Part shown: piece after piece, positions 24,896-36,950 of the stretch
Layout: each line of letters opens with the position of its first letter
Numbering within the stretch: the stretch's first letter is position 1
NCBI GenBank assembly: GCA_034770075.1
Contig: CM068388.1
Coordinates: forward strand, 71,020,709 to 71,084,708
DNA: 64,000 nucleotides
From: Aralia elata
Taxonomy: Eukaryota; Streptophyta; Magnoliopsida; Apiales; Araliaceae
Reading direction: 5' to 3'
Notes under the pieces: model-generated
Told to the model about the DNA's origin: nothing
Seen by the model: only the letters and a program-made list of their open reading frames with translations
Databases searched by the model: none
Translations under genes and position numbers: made by a program

Positions 24896-25492
24896 ATCAA
24901 TATACCTTTTGCAGAGGCTTTGGAACAAATGTCGAGCTATGCAAAATTTATGAAAGAAATTCTTTCAAAGAAGAGAATAATAGGTGAATGTGAGATGGTA
25001 GCTTTAACAGAAGAATGTGGTGCCATTATTCAGCAGAAATTACCAACTAAACGGAAAGACCCTGAGAGCTTTACGATACCATATACTATTGGGGAGAAGT
25101 TTATTGGGAAGGCTCTATATGATCTTGGTGCAAGCATCAATCTCATGCCTCTCTCTATTTACAAAAAACTTGGTTTGCAAGGGGTTAAGCCAACAAATAT
25201 AACTCTGTAATTGGCCGACATATCTATTACACGTCTAAGGGGTGTAATCAAGGATGTATTAGTAAAGGTGGACAATCTTGTATTCCCGGTTGATTTCGTT
25301 ATTCTTGACTACGAAGTGGATCAAGAAGTGCCAATCATTCTGGGCCGACCATTCCTAGCGACGGGAAGAACATTGATAGATGTACAAAATGGAGATCTGA
25401 CTATGAAGGTCAATGACCAAGAAGTTAAATTCAATATGTTTGACACTATTAAGTTCCCGAATGAGATGGAGGAGTGCTACTTAGCACAATAA
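24896..25492 (+). pseudogene. Retropepsin (aspartic protease) of the Athila-type element
   Basis: Cleaves the gag-pol polyprotein in functional relatives. Visible: FAEALEQMSSYAKFMKEILS, then the active-site turn YDLGASINLMPLS (DLGAS, a plant-element variant of DTG), and after a stop at 25208 the conserved flap and second half, with VDFVILDYEV and PIILGRPFLATGRTLIDVQN. The frame ends CYLAQ-stop at 25492 with no RT after it. One nonsense codon splits it (CTG-TAA near 25,206). Confidence 0.85.
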
Positions 25493-26688
25493 GGAATATT
25501 GAATGTGTTTTTGTAAGGTGATGGAATTAGATCAAGGAATGAGTATGAAGAACAAGAAAATGTGGAAGAAAAAGGTCAAGTTATGGAGGACATGGGATGC
25601 GCAACTGATGGCATTCCAACCACTCCATCCATACCTAAGTAAAATAAGGAATAAGTCAGGTTGATGGCTTAAAAACAAGCACTACTGGGAGGCAACCCAT
25701 GGGTTAAATTATAATTAGATTTGATTTTATTGAAATTTAGTCTATTTGTTTTGGTTCAATTTTTAGTCATGAAACTTTCATAATTAATTAAGTTGCATTT
25801 TGATGGCAAATTAATTTCAGTAGATACAGGAATCAAATTTAAAAAGTTGAGAAATGGAAAGGAAGAAGACATAAGCAATTCATGGTTTGGCAAGGAAATG
25901 AAGAAAAAAATTGTTAAGGGGTGGTGAGAATGCAAGGAAATGGACAAGCAAAGCATTAGCAAGCAGAAGACATGGGCCTCAACGCAACAAACTAAAGGTC
26001 CCGACATTCAGTCATGCGTCGCGACATTGGCACTTAAAAGTCGTGACATGCAACATTAATCAGCACACATTAAGCAGCCGCGCACAAGCCAAACATAAAC
26101 ATATGGGCCGCAGCGCGCAAACATAAGGGTCGCGACATTCGACCTTGAGCCACGACATTCAAGAGGTGAGCTGCGGCGCGCATGCGCGGATCAGCAAAAC
26201 CAAAATCAACCTGCCACGCCCATTTTCCCCACCTTTCTTATTCACTCGGCCACTCATTCCCCAACTCTAACACAAACTCCTCCAAAACCCCCCATAAACC
26301 CAAATTCATCCCCACTTCCAAAAAATAACTTCAAGAGACCATCAAGTGTACTCAACCCAACTTTATAAATCCTACCAAACATCAAATCCAGGATTGCTAG
26401 GAGAGATTCACTGTTCATACTTATAAGAGGATTGGGAATTCAATTTCATCAAGTTTTCTTCTTCAACTTAAAGAGGTAATTGGTACATTCAGTAGTTTCT
26501 CTCCATCTATGTGACTGAATTGGATAATTGAATACTTGTTGGTGCTTGGTAATCATATTGGGAAGATTTGAAGGAATCAAAACCTTTGAATTTTGGGAGT
26601 AATTGAAGCGCATACCAGGTGTTCGATAGATTGCCCCAACCACAATTTCTTCAATTTCATTGGTTTTAAGGTTTTGTTTGGTATTCAA
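25493..26688 (+). other. Interior spacer of the Athila-type element
   Basis: Holds ACTGGGAGGCAACCCA (about 25,684) and a GC-rich patch at about 25,980-26,200 repeating (G/C)CGCGACATTC, GCGCGC and CCGCAGCGCGC, the same vocabulary as in the LTR U3. No ORF of note. It leads into ORF3. Confidence 0.6.
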
Positions 26689-27835
26689 ATGGCACCCAAG
26701 CAACAACGCACGACAAGAGCTTCTTCCACCACATACGACCATTCGAAGTTTGTTAGTGAAGCCGCGTCAGAGAGATTCCATGCCTTATTGGTCAACAAAA
26801 ATTTAATACAGGAACGTGGCTTGGTGCCTCAGGAGGCGAATGGGCTTGGAATCCGGGCAATAATTCATGAACGTGGATGGGGAACACTAACAGCTCAGCT
26901 AGAGGCCGTTGTGGGAGCAATAGTAAAAGAGTTTTATGCTAATGCGGTAGAGGCTGAAAATAAAGTGGCTATGGTACGAGGCAAACTTATGACATTCGAC
27001 AGTTTTGCTATCAATGCATATTACGGCCTGGACCCTATTGAGCATGATGATTACACATAGTATGTACATGACGAACCAAACTGGGACAAAGTGATTCAAG
27101 GGCTATGCAAGCCAGGAGCGCAATGGACAATCCGAGTCGATTCAGCAGTTTCCTTCCCCTGGAATGCACTAAGCAAGCCAGGGAAGCACTTCTCTATGCG
27201 ATTGTCATTGGGAAAAGTATTGATGTGGAAAAAGTCATATATAGCTCCATACTACATACATTACGAAGCGGTTCTACTGGCGGACTTCCACACCCATCCC
27301 TCATATGTGGGTTGTGTCAGAACGCTAGAGTAATTTGGAGCGCATAGGAGATATTCGAGCAGTTAAAGTCAGTTTTAGACAGTAACACCATCGACAAGTT
27401 CAAAAAAATGGTAGGCAACCTTCCCGACATGCGAGGTGTTGGATACAGGGTGGAAGGTGATGTTGCTGCTGCAGGTCTAACGGAAGGCACTAGTACATCT
27501 CATGGGGCGAGACGAGCGGGTCAAAGTACTTCTTCAGATGCTACATTGGAGTTGATACTTGCTGAGGTTCGTGCCCTGCGTAGGACACAAACCAATTTGG
27601 AACGAGGCTAGGAGAATCTATTGAGTTTGACTCATCAGCAAGGGCGCCGAGTAGATCAGATGGCGGAATGAGTTGACACTTATGTGAATTTCATGAACAA
27701 CGTCATAATAACGTTTGCAAATCGCTTCAACGTGAACAATCCGGATCCAATCAAATTTTCACCATCACCAGTGTTCCAAGATACAGCTTTTGAGACGAAG
27801 GAAGAGTCCAACAGTCTCGCCGATGATGATGAATG
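26689..27835 (+). pseudogene. ORF3: 'putative plant transposon protein' domain, broken
   Basis: The ATG at 26689 gives MAPKQQRTTRAS. The body resembles the plant-specific domain found as an extra ORF in many retroelements: HERGWG (about residues 62-67), VKEFYANAVEAENKVAMVRG, INAYYGLDP. A stop at 27058 and a one-base frameshift near 27,165-27,180 break it; downstream homology goes on as EALLYAIVIGKSIDVEKVIY and LPHPSLICGLCQNA in the next frame. The tail (27,408-27,835) is low-complexity and acidic, with another stop near 27,610. Function of this family is unknown. Confidence 0.7.
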
Positions 27836-28982
27836 ACTTTTTCCCAGGGAAGTTTTATTGTATTACATTGAGGGCAATGTAATATTTAAGTTTGGGGGGA
27901 TTGCTTGATACCTTTGAATTTAATTTGCTTGATTTGATGGTTGGATTTAAATACTTACTTTAATTATTTGTTAAGATGGTTGGTTTAATTAGTTTAATTA
28001 CATGGTAGGTAGAATTTGATTTATTTGTTTGGTTTATGTGTTTTGTTAATTAGGATTTAATTACTGCATTTTTAGTGGTTCATTTTTGCATATTGCATAA
28101 TAATAATAATAATAAAATATAGTTAGTAAGTAGTGAATCTTGGGAAATTGCCGATGATAAGAGATGATTAAATGTTGCTAGTAAGTTAGAAAACTTTTGA
28201 ACTTTGTGTTAAGTTTAAAGATCACGTTAGAAGTCGATTTTGCGTAGTTATGATCCCTATTATTTTGAGCACTTATATCCCATCAAGAGTAATGGTTTCT
28301 TAAGGCGATTATAGTTCGAAACCTTGGTATGGGATATTGTCAGGAGGTAAGAATTATATTGCAATTTTAATTGAAGCAGGGGTAGTGAATTGTTCAAGTT
28401 TAGGGGAAAATTATGGTTGAATGAAAAGAAAGAAAAATGATATGCTTCCTAGAGCTATATATATGGGGGAGTGATTTGTATTAAAAAAAACACTCCTTGG
28501 TAATAAATATGATGAGATGGAACATAAAACGCACTCGTTCATGCATATGTGAGAAGGAGCGTAAAATCCACTCACCATGGGAAATAAGAATGAAACTGCA
28601 TCTAGGAGGAATAACATAGTATTAGAAAGAACTGTATTCTCTTGATTGGAACGATATTTACCATGGTTGAGATTACTGTTGTTATTTGTAGTAGGGTTTG
28701 ATGATCTTTTTGTACCATGTGTTCGTTGTATAATCCTTTTAAGGTATGATTGATTGAGGTGGAGATTGCACACACACTGTGGGATCGTAACTATTGCGGA
28801 TTGATGACTAAGTGATTGATGAACTTATACTTAGTTTAATTGTTATGCAAATTATGTTTGTATGATCTTGGAGGCTATATTCCGATGTATACTTATTTCA
28901 TTAGTAGATTGCATTTTAGGATTTTAGTTGAGTTTGTTTGTAGTTTTGCTTGAGAGCGCAAAGAGTTAAGTTTGGGGGTATT
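27836..28982 (+). other. 3' untranslated interior of the Athila-type element
   Basis: Contains ATTGAGGGCAATGTAATATT followed by TTTAAGTTTGGGGGGATT (about 27,868-27,901), a first purine-rich tract, and the terminal polypurine tract AAGTTTGGGGGTATTT at 28,969-28,984, adjoining the 3' LTR. It carries AAAACGCACTCG and GAGCGTAAAATCCACTC (28,528-28,575), the reverse of words in the neighbouring older element. Confidence 0.6.
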
Positions 28983-30497
28983 TTATGAGTAAATTTTATA
29001 TCTACTAATTTGGTATTCTTAATTATTTAGCTTATTCTTAAGTGTTTAGTATTAATTGAGTACATTTTAGTAATTTTACATCAATAATTGATTTCTGCCT
29101 ATTTTAGTGTAAATAATGGAATTATTACAAGTTTAGCCTTAATTCAAGCTGCAGGTAATAAGGAAGCGTTTGGCAAAAGTCAAGCGAATGAAATAGAGCA
29201 AGTAACAAGATTTCACATGGTCAAAAATAAGTACATAAAAGAAAAACAGGAAAACGGCCAAGGACATATGAGCCGCGACATTCAATATCATGGGTCGTGG
29301 CACTAGGCTTAACAAAGGCATGAGCCGCGACATTCATATACATGAGCCGCATCATTCAACTCTAACTTAGCGCGTGCGTGAGGCTCACGCGCCCGACAGA
29401 TTTAAAGCTTAATTTTAAGTATTTTATTGCTGAATTAGTTGGGAGTGTGACAATTGAAGTTGGGAGATTTTCAAACTCTTGAGGCTGAAGATTTTTATTT
29501 ATATACACTTATCTATTAAATAGGTTGGAACTTATCAGATAGAGAGGAGTAGTTTCTTATTGTTATTCATTCATTCATTTTAGTGCGCAGAGAGAGGGAT
29601 AGAGAGATATATTATTAATCAGTACGTAGAAAATAAGGGCTTCATCAGAGACATTGCAGAGGCAAGGAAGGAGCTAAAGAGTGAAGATATAATCCATCAG
29701 AGTTTATTTTTTCCTTCTCTAAACTCTTATCGCTTGTATTTATGATGGCTTTTGATAAATCAATTTTGTATTTTGCTTCCATTAAGAACTAATTCTTTAG
29801 TTAGGGATTCGATGGAACCCGATGATGATTTAATTTAATATTTATTCTTTCTTCTATTTTAATTGATTATGAATGGGTTGTTTATTATATCTTGAACTTA
29901 TTGTTATAATTGTCTCATCAACAATTATTAGATAAGTTTAGATGAAATTGGATAATGGATTCTAAATGCAGATCTGGGTATAATAACTTATGATTAGTGT
30001 TTATCTTGAGATTAAATATTGATTTGTAGTCGGGATAGGAATATACCCGGATACCGCAAGCAATGTTTGGAAAATGAAATTTAATAAATTTATTATTATT
30101 GTTTCACATAGGAATATAGTGGAAGTGATGATAATAAATATGTTGTATGATTAATTCAAGAGATTATTATACAAACTGTTGGTGATTTTCTGTTGACAAT
30201 CCAGAATGATCAATTTAATAGAGAAAGATTAGTATTGATTAACTGATTCATCGACGGAAGTTGATTCCTTAACCTTTCCATTTATTGAATTAATATTCTA
30301 CTAGTTACTAATTTGGTTACTTAATTTGATTTATTATTCCATTAATCTAGATTAAATTAAACTGATGCTCAATTAGTAGTTAGATTATTTAGGTTATTAA
30401 TCGCTCCTCGTAGGATCGACAACTCTACTTTCACTTTATTACTTGATTAACCGTGTATACTTGCACATAATTTTGCTAGGATAGAAATAGTTCAACA
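28983..30497 (+). repeat. 3' LTR of the 8.8-kb Athila-type element
   Basis: Same length as the 5' LTR and ends in the same GTTCAACA. It begins TTATGAGTAAATTT, differing from the 5' LTR start at several bases. Confidence 0.85.
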
Positions 30498-30931
30498 AAC
30501 ATATCCTAAAAACTATCCCACTTTCGTAGGAAATACGATTGTACTTAGCATGTGCAACAAGCCTTTAAACACCAAGGTTATCTCAAGTGGACGAGTTTTG
30601 TCTCGTGAGGGTTTGCAGTGAATATACCCACAGAATTCAAGATTCAAACTATCAAAATAAAAATATAACCTAATAAAATAACAAATTACCTAAATCCTTC
30701 CCCCCACACTTAAAACTTTCATTGTCCCCAATGTAAAGTAAAATGCAAAAAAAAAAAGGAAACAAAATAAATGCAACTAAAACGAAGAAAAGGTAAAGAA
30801 AAACAAATATGATTTCTTGGGTAGCCTCCCAAACGGCGCCTTTGTTTATTGTCATTGGCTTGACTCAATGCTTTCCTTTGTTAATCAGTATAGACCGGAT
30901 CCTCAAGGTCCACATTGTCTACTTTTTCTTC
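30498..30931 (-). other. 3' flank of the Athila-type pol frame
   Basis: In minus sense it follows the integrase stop. It has GTTTGGGAGGCTACCCAAG (about 30,818-30,836), the purine tract AGTGTGGGGGGAAGG (about 30,697-30,711), and a block at 30,500-30,650 (TTCGTAGGAAATACGATTGT, GCATGTGCAACAAGCC) that recurs at 55,790-55,925 in the young LTR element. The two families therefore share 3' non-coding sequence. Confidence 0.6.
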
Positions 30932-32551
30932 TCAGAAACCCTTATAGAAAGATTTAAGTCTTTGACCATTCACCTTGAATACTTTAGAAGTTGACAAACT
31001 TTTGATTTCAACTGTACCATAAGGAAAAACATTAGTAACAACAAAAGGTCCACTCCAACGAGAACGCAACTTACTAGGAAACAAACGAAGTCTTGACTGA
31101 TAAAGAAGAACTTTTTAACCAATTTGAAATTCCTTTCTAGAGACCATCTTATCATGAAAAGCTTTCGTTTTTACCTTGTAAATCCTTGCACTCTCATAAG
31201 CATCATTACAAATTTCCTCCAACTCTTGTAGTTGCAACTTCCTGTGTTCTCCATTTTCATCCATCGTCATATTGAAGCTTTTAATAGCCCAATAAACCTT
31301 ATGTTCCAACTCAACGGGTAGGTGACATGGTTTCCCAAACACTAATCTATAAGGTGACATACTAATGGGTGTCTTGAATGCGGCCCGATACGCCCATAAA
31401 GTATCATCCAAGCGCAAACTCCAATCTTTCCTGCTCAGATTAATTGTCTTTTCAATGATGGCATTGATTTCTCTATTCGACACTTCCGCTTGTCCATTAG
31501 TCTGCAGATGATAAGCAATTAATACCTTATAAGTCACATGATACTTTCTCAACAATGCTCCCACAGTTTGATTACAAAAATGAGTCCCTCGATCACTAAT
31601 TAGAGCTCTTGGAATGCCAAACCTAGAAAATATGTTAAACTGAAGAAAATTTGCAACCACTTTAGAATCGTCAGTCCTGGTGGCCTTAACTTCCACCCAC
31701 TTTGAGACATAATCAACAACAAGTAAAATATAAATATACCCGAAAGATATAGGAAACGGTCCCATGAAATCAATGCCCTAAAAATCAAAAAATTTACAAT
31801 ATAGTATGGGGGTTTGCAACATCGCATTTCGTTGGGAAATATTACTTAACTTTTGACAATTATGGCACGACTTGCAAAACAAATATGAATCTTTGAACAG
31901 AGATGGCCAAAAGAAACCACTTTCTAACACTTTCCTCACTATCCTCTTGGATCCAAAGTGATCTCCACAAGCATATGTATGACAAAAAGTGAGAATATAA
32001 GTAATTTCATTTTTAGGAACACACCTTCTTATCACTTGGTCGGCACAATGCTTCCATAAGTAGGGATCATCCCACATATAGTGCCTGACATCATTTTTTA
32101 TTTTATCTCTTTGAGCCTTAGACAAACTAGAAGGTAAAATGTTAGTAGCCAAATAATTCACAATATTCGTATACCAAGGTAAAGCTGTATGTGCGAAGAA
32201 TAATTGTTCATCAGGGAATGTGTCTTGCAGAGGAAGTTCATTATTCACATTAACCAAGCGACTTAAATGATCTGTAACACTATTCTACGTTCCTTTTTTG
32301 TCCTTAATTTCCAAATCAAATTCACTTAAGAGAAGTATCCATCTTATCAATCTTGGTTTCACCTCTTTCTTTGTCATCAAATAACGAAGAGCTGCATGAT
32401 CAGAATAAACAATAATTTTAGTACCAAGTAAATAAGATCGAAATTTTTCTAAAGCAAACACAACAGCTAAAAGCTCTTTTTCAGTGGTCCAATAATTTTG
32501 TTGAGCATCAGTCAAGGTCCTCGACGCATACTTGATGACTCTGGAAAAATT
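30932..32551 (-). pseudogene. Athila-type RNaseH-integrase reading frame with three stops
   Basis: One continuous minus frame of about 540 codons. It starts at the end of the RT region (KYASRTLTDAQQNYWTTEKE), passes through RNaseH (ALEKFRSYLLGTKIIVYSDH, AALRYLM, RWILLLSEFDLEI), the integrase zinc finger (HTYACGDHFGSKR, CKSCHNCQKLSN) and the catalytic core (VVDYVSKWVEV with the first Asp, LISDRGTHFCN with the second, NGQAEVSNREI with the Glu), then WGPFVV-like RWSGPFVVTNVFPYGTVEI and KVNGQRLKSFY. In-frame stops lie at about 32,284, 31,777 and 31,112. RT itself is missing: the frame begins abruptly at about 32,551, where unrelated sequence joins. In relatives this enzyme set copies and integrates the element. 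Confidence 0.88.
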
Positions 32552-32752
32552 CTAAGACAACACTTGGACATTATGATATGACGAGAGTGTCCAAGTGATG
32601 TAGCACAAATCCCTTAGTATGAGAGCCTTCAGCCAAGGCATTATTGGAAAGAAAAAGAACGGTAAGTCACTATTACTTTGGAAGTAAATAGTGCTTCTGT
32701 CTAAGTCTTCAAGATCAGTACTAGCTCTAGGGCCTAAGAATTCCAAATTGAT

Positions 32753-34301
32753 TTATCCTTCTTCTGCTTCTTCAGGACTTGGGAGGAGATCTTTAAATAC
32801 GACATAAATTTTCTCCCCCTGAGATTGAGCATCTTTAGGCTCAGAAGCAGGTTGGCTTGGCTCTCTTTCGATGTCCTCGACGACTGATTCAATGATCCTT
32901 GTAAGCTCCAAGGTATCATCGAAAGAGCTTGGAATTGGTCTCTCCCCCCTCAGAAGTAGCTTCAACAAGTTTGGCTAGTTTTGAGGTTCTCTTCTTCTTC
33001 TCCTAAGATTTCTTTATTAATTTCCTCTTCTTTGGCTCAGGATTAGATACCTTCACAGCCGTCTCTTCATCCTCTTGATGTGGCTCTGGCATATCAGTCA
33101 TCTCATCCATCTTTTCAACATTCATTGGCTCGGGCTCAAAAGCCTTCCCAACCATCTCATTATCATCTGTTGTTTCTATAGGCTCTACGATCGAAGAATT
33201 GAGAGACTCTATGATCGGCTTAGCAGATCGAGTGGACTTGGAAGGAGGCTTAACAGATGTATTCCTTGATCTTTTTGCCTTCTAACCCTTTTAATTGACT
33301 AGCTGAGAGAGAAAAATAGAATCATCCCTCGTCTCAAAAACATTTGATTCATCCTGGGAGTCCTTAGGAATCTTTTTCCTTCCTTCTTTCTTCATCTTCA
33401 ACTTCTTTTGAAGAGGCTTCTTAGCAGTTGAAGTTAATGTCTTAGGAATTTCAGGTGTTGTAGAGCCCCTAGAGGTTTCTTTATCTATTTCAGCAATTTT
33501 CCTCTTCGCCTTAACCACTGCGAGCTTCTGGACTTCACTGAGGGTCTTCTCACTCCCTTCAGACTGTCTTGATCGCAAGATTTTAACTGGGTTCCTCTTC
33601 CAGTTGTTGAAGAGCTTCTTCATTATCTTTTTATTGACATTTAGAACATCTCCCTCCGTGTCATCAAGGCGTTTCTTTAGCCTCTTCTTCAGAAGGATGC
33701 TGAAGAACCTTCCGTGGCACATCTTGAGAAGGGGTTTTCCCTCTTTCTTCTTCTTCTTCTCAGTGTCACTGAGCCATTTAGAGATCTAGTCCATCAGCAC
33801 AACTTCGAAATTTATTTGTTTCTTCATCATAATTGTAGTCATAATCTTCAGCTGGAGCTTGCTGACAAAGTCGTGGGTTGGGTCCTTGTAAAGAATACAT
33901 TTTCTGATGATGTCGGCAAAGAACTCGAAGTTCTAGGGGAACTCCTTCTTCTTCATAGCTCTGGGTTCTTTTTGTACCCTATGAGCTCCAGTCCAACCTT
34001 CACATCTACCTCTTCAACGATAGAGACTCCTTCATTGACGAACCCAAGGAGGTGGTTCATCTCCGTCACTTCATAGGTAAGCTTGACATCCTTCACCCTT
34101 GTGACAATGACCCCATCAACACAGGAGCCATTAAGGTAGAACTCTTCAACTCTTTTGGAAAAGATCCTTGTGCTTGTGCTTAAAGCTTCATAGAATCCCT
34201 GCCTTCCGAACAAGGTTCAGCACTACTTTGAACTGAGCATCAACTCCATCAAATTCTTCAAAACAAAGTGTATTTTCGAAGATAACTTGGTAGGTTGACA
34301 T
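32753..34301 (-). pseudogene. Env-position retrotransposon ORF of unknown function, broken
   Basis: The ATG at 34301 gives MSTYQVIFENTLCFEEFDGV. A frameshift near 34,210 leads into FYEALSTSTRIFSKRVEEFY, VDGVIVTRVKDVKLTYEV and MNHLLGFVNEGVSIVEEVDV, which resembles the globular domain of plant retrotransposon accessory ORFs. The rest is highly charged and Lys/Glu/Ser-rich (33,722-33,291: KKRLKKRLDD, KKPLQKKLKMKKEGRKK, then IVEPIETTDDNEMV and VVFKDLLPSPEEAEEG). Stops fall near 33,785 and 33,290. It lies downstream of Copia RT remains on the same strand, the position of the extra ORF in SIRE-type elements, so I infer it belongs to that element. It has no recognisable catalytic motif. Confidence 0.55.
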
Positions 34302-34649
34302 CTTTTGCGGAGTTGATTTGATCTAGAAAAGAACAAAGTTTATCTAAGTTTGTAGAATTTTAGAAAACTAGGGCTTGAGTGTGAGAGAGAAATTTTGAAT
34401 GCTAGAAATCTCAGATCAAATGAATAGGAAATGCCAAATTAAAATTTTAAAATATATAAATGTAATTCCTTCTATTTCGGCTGAGTGGGACACGTTTTAA
34501 GCAGTTATTGGATGCATGTTACATCTTAACTGCCATTTACAGTTGTTGTGGAGTTATTTCTTCGTCTCACTCGCTTGATCTGGATTTGACATGCACGCGC
34601 TTTAACTTTCCCTTATCTACTCAATGATATGATTGATATCGCAGAGCTT

Positions 34650-34775
34650 CCTTTTATAAGGTATTTTTACTCTGCGATACTTCTCCACTCTGCGAAGAAC
34701 TCTACGAACTTCTTTACTCTACGAAGCACTCTACGAACTTCTTCACTCTGTGAAGCACTCTACGAACTTTGCTTT
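34650..34775 (-). repeat. Short tandem repeat at the RT truncation point
   Basis: Four or five imperfect copies of CTCTACGAACTTCTT/CACTCTGYGAAG. It starts exactly where RT homology stops (after YVE-stop-PPE) and uses the CTCTACGA word of the element's LTR. Confidence 0.7.
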
Positions 34776-35426
34776 ACTTGGCTATTCTGGAGGTTATTCG
34801 ACATAAACCTCTTCCTGAAGTTCTCCATTCAGAAAAGCACTCTTGACATCCATCTAAAACACTTTGATCTTCATATGAGCAGCATATGCAAGAAACATTC
34901 TGATGTCTTCCAGTCTTGTAACAGGAGCAAAGGTCTCATCATAATCGATTCCTTCTTCCTGAGAATATTATTTGGCCACCAATCTTGTCTTATTCCTTGT
35001 GATCACCCCATCTTCATCCATCTTATTTTTGAATACTCATTTGGTGTCAACGACTGGATGATCTTTAGGTCTTTGGGCTAACCTCCAAACTCTACTTCTT
35101 TCAAACTGATTCAGCTCTTCTTGCATGGCTTCGATCCAGCTTGAATCTTCCAAGGCTTCTTAAATCTTTTTAGGCTCCATTTGAGAAAGAAAACTTAAGA
35201 AGAAACATTCATTTTAAGTTGTTGACCTAGTCTTGATTCTTGCATTGGGATCCCCAATAATCAGGTCTTGAGTGTGATCTCTTGCCCACTTGCTTCCAGT
35301 TGGAACATCAGTCCTTGTGATTTCCTGTCTGAGTTCTTCAAGATCTGGTTCTTGCTCAGTAGAATCTTCAATTCGTAGAGTATCCATATCAGGAACTATG
35401 GACTCTACGATCTCTTGTTCTGGCAT
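34775..35426 (-). pseudogene. Copia pol linker and RT N-terminal fragment
   Basis: From 35426: an acidic linker ending in IIGDPNARIKTRS, the usual lead-in to Copia RT. Then, with stops and frame changes: EAMQEELNQFERSRVWRLAQ, RPKDHPVVDTK, FKNKMDEDGVITRNKTRLVA, EEGIDYDETFAPVTRLEDIR and MDVKSAFLNGELQEEVYVE. This is the fingers/palm start of Copia reverse transcriptase, lost just before the YVDD box. Confidence 0.85.
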
Positions 35427-35616
35427 TACGATCGTTGGTCTGACTCTATGACTTCTGAGACTTTGATCGTAGGGTTCTCTTGCTCTACTTCCGCTGGATC
35501 CTGCTCTAAAAATTAACTTTTACTTTGGTACCCAAATTTGCTTGGGTCCTAATTTGTTAGTTCCTTTTGGGACCCAAACTTGATTGATTCTAGGTCTATA
35601 ATGAACAAGATAATAA

Positions 35617-35775
35617 GAAAACTGATAAATTTACACCACTTTTTGATATTTCCACAATAAAAGTGTCGCTGTAGATGTATAACGATGGTGAAAACCATCG
35701 CTATAAGATCTACAACGACACTTTTGTTGTGAAAATATCATTTTTTGTTGTGGATTTATCAGTTTCTGATAATAA
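35617..35775. mobile_element. Near-perfect foldback MITE (about 159 bp)
   Basis: Two arms of about 75 bp: left AAACTGATAAATTTACACCA ... AAGTGTCGCTGTAGAT ... AACGATGGT; right, in reverse, the same words with few changes (ATCTACAACGACACTTTTG, ATTTATCAGTTT). A 4-6 bp loop lies at about 35,692. It would form a long hairpin RNA. Confidence 0.85.
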
Positions 35776-36950
35776 TCATAATAACACAAAGCTGCAATAT
35801 GTCCATATTTATAACAATTATAACATGTTATATGATGCATGCTTGTGTGTGAATTCCATCACTTCAAGGACATGTGTGGACTATAGACACTTACAACCTT
35901 TCTTCTGGGCTCATACTCTCTATACTTCCACATTGCTTTACGATTTTGAGATTTCGTAGAGTGAAAGTTAACTCTACGTTTCTTGCCTGGTTGGTTCGTA
36001 GAGTAAGTATTACCCGACTCTACGATCCTTCGAGACTTGAAGGTAGTGTTTAACTTACCCTACTTTTTCTTGAAGCCTAGACCAGTGTTTGATCTATTGC
36101 TCTCAGGGATCACAACTTGATCAACATAAATCGTACAACTTAGAATAATCGGCTCTGCAACCTCTGTGGATTTCACAAACACAATGCCTCTATGGAAGGT
36201 AGAAACACTGTTATTGTTAATCTCTAGCGTTGTGTCCACACTACAATCTGAGGATGACTCCCCAAATCCTAAACCTGGCCTGTCTGAGACTACTCTCTAA
36301 CTTGTGATCAGGAAGTCCATGGAAGAAGAAGACATGTTCCATGTCGAGATAGTCTTCTCTAATTCCTCAATCTTGGAAACTAAAGTTGATTCTCTCTATG
36401 CAGATTGCTCAGTTATCTTTCTCAAGTTTTCATTCTCAGCCTCAAGCTTGGATATAGAGCTAGTATTTCGTAAAGTTGTTTTCATCGCTACTTATACTTT
36501 CTCTTTCTCCTCTTGAAGAAGAGAATGATCCTTTTATAGAACCCTGAACCACTTCATATATTTATGCAGATCAAATGTAATATCATGCAAAGAAATTCTA
36601 ATATCATTGATATCTACATCAGGGGAATTGAAGTCGAATACCTCACTGATATCAATTTCTTAATAATTAATGGCGTTGTCTGCTTGAGATTCTATGGCCA
36701 TAAGACAAAAATTGGCCATCTGAGGTCCTTCATCATCACTGGACTCTGAATTTGAATCAGTGTCAGAGTCGCTCCACGAACCTTCTACTACTAGTTCTTT
36801 GTCTTTCTTTGGATACTTTTTGTAGCCTCTGAATTCGTTCTTTGGCGTTGACTCTTTCTTCTTCTTATCTTTCTTCAATTCTTCTCTCAGAGGCTTGTTG
36901 CAGTCAGCAATATAGTGACTTGACTTTTTCTAATTGTAGCACATTTCTTT
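35776..36950 (-). pseudogene. Copia gag C-terminal part with two CCHC zinc knuckles
   Basis: First knuckle near 36,940-36,900 reads CYN-stop-KKSSHYIADC: the second Cys position is a stop codon. Then a Lys-rich stretch (KKDKKKKE), the acidic GSWSDSDTDSNSESSDDEG and FCLMA, typical of SIRE gag, and a coiled-coil-like region (KLEAENENLRKITEQ, about 36,460-36,400). A second, intact knuckle CYNCYKYGHIAALC lies at about 35,826-35,785, next to the foldback MITE. Many stops. Confidence 0.75.

Larger units (their letters stand above)
21657..30497 (+). mobile_element. Non-autonomous Athila-type LTR retrotransposon (8.8 kb)
   Basis: Two LTRs of 1,515 bp (21657-23171 and 28983-30497) flank a 5.8-kb interior with a tRNA-Asp primer site, gag, retropepsin, a third ORF and a polypurine tract. 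Reverse transcriptase, RNaseH and integrase are absent: the interior passes from the protease (ends 25492) in under 200 bp to the conserved ACTGGGAGGCAACCCA block (about 25,684-25,699) that in Athila elements lies after integrase. Flanking pentamers GACAT (21652-21656) and AACAT (30498-30502) match at 4 of 5, consistent with a 5-bp target duplication. LTRs differ at roughly one site in twenty by eye, plus a 9-bp indel near the start, so the insertion is not recent. Confidence 0.88.
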
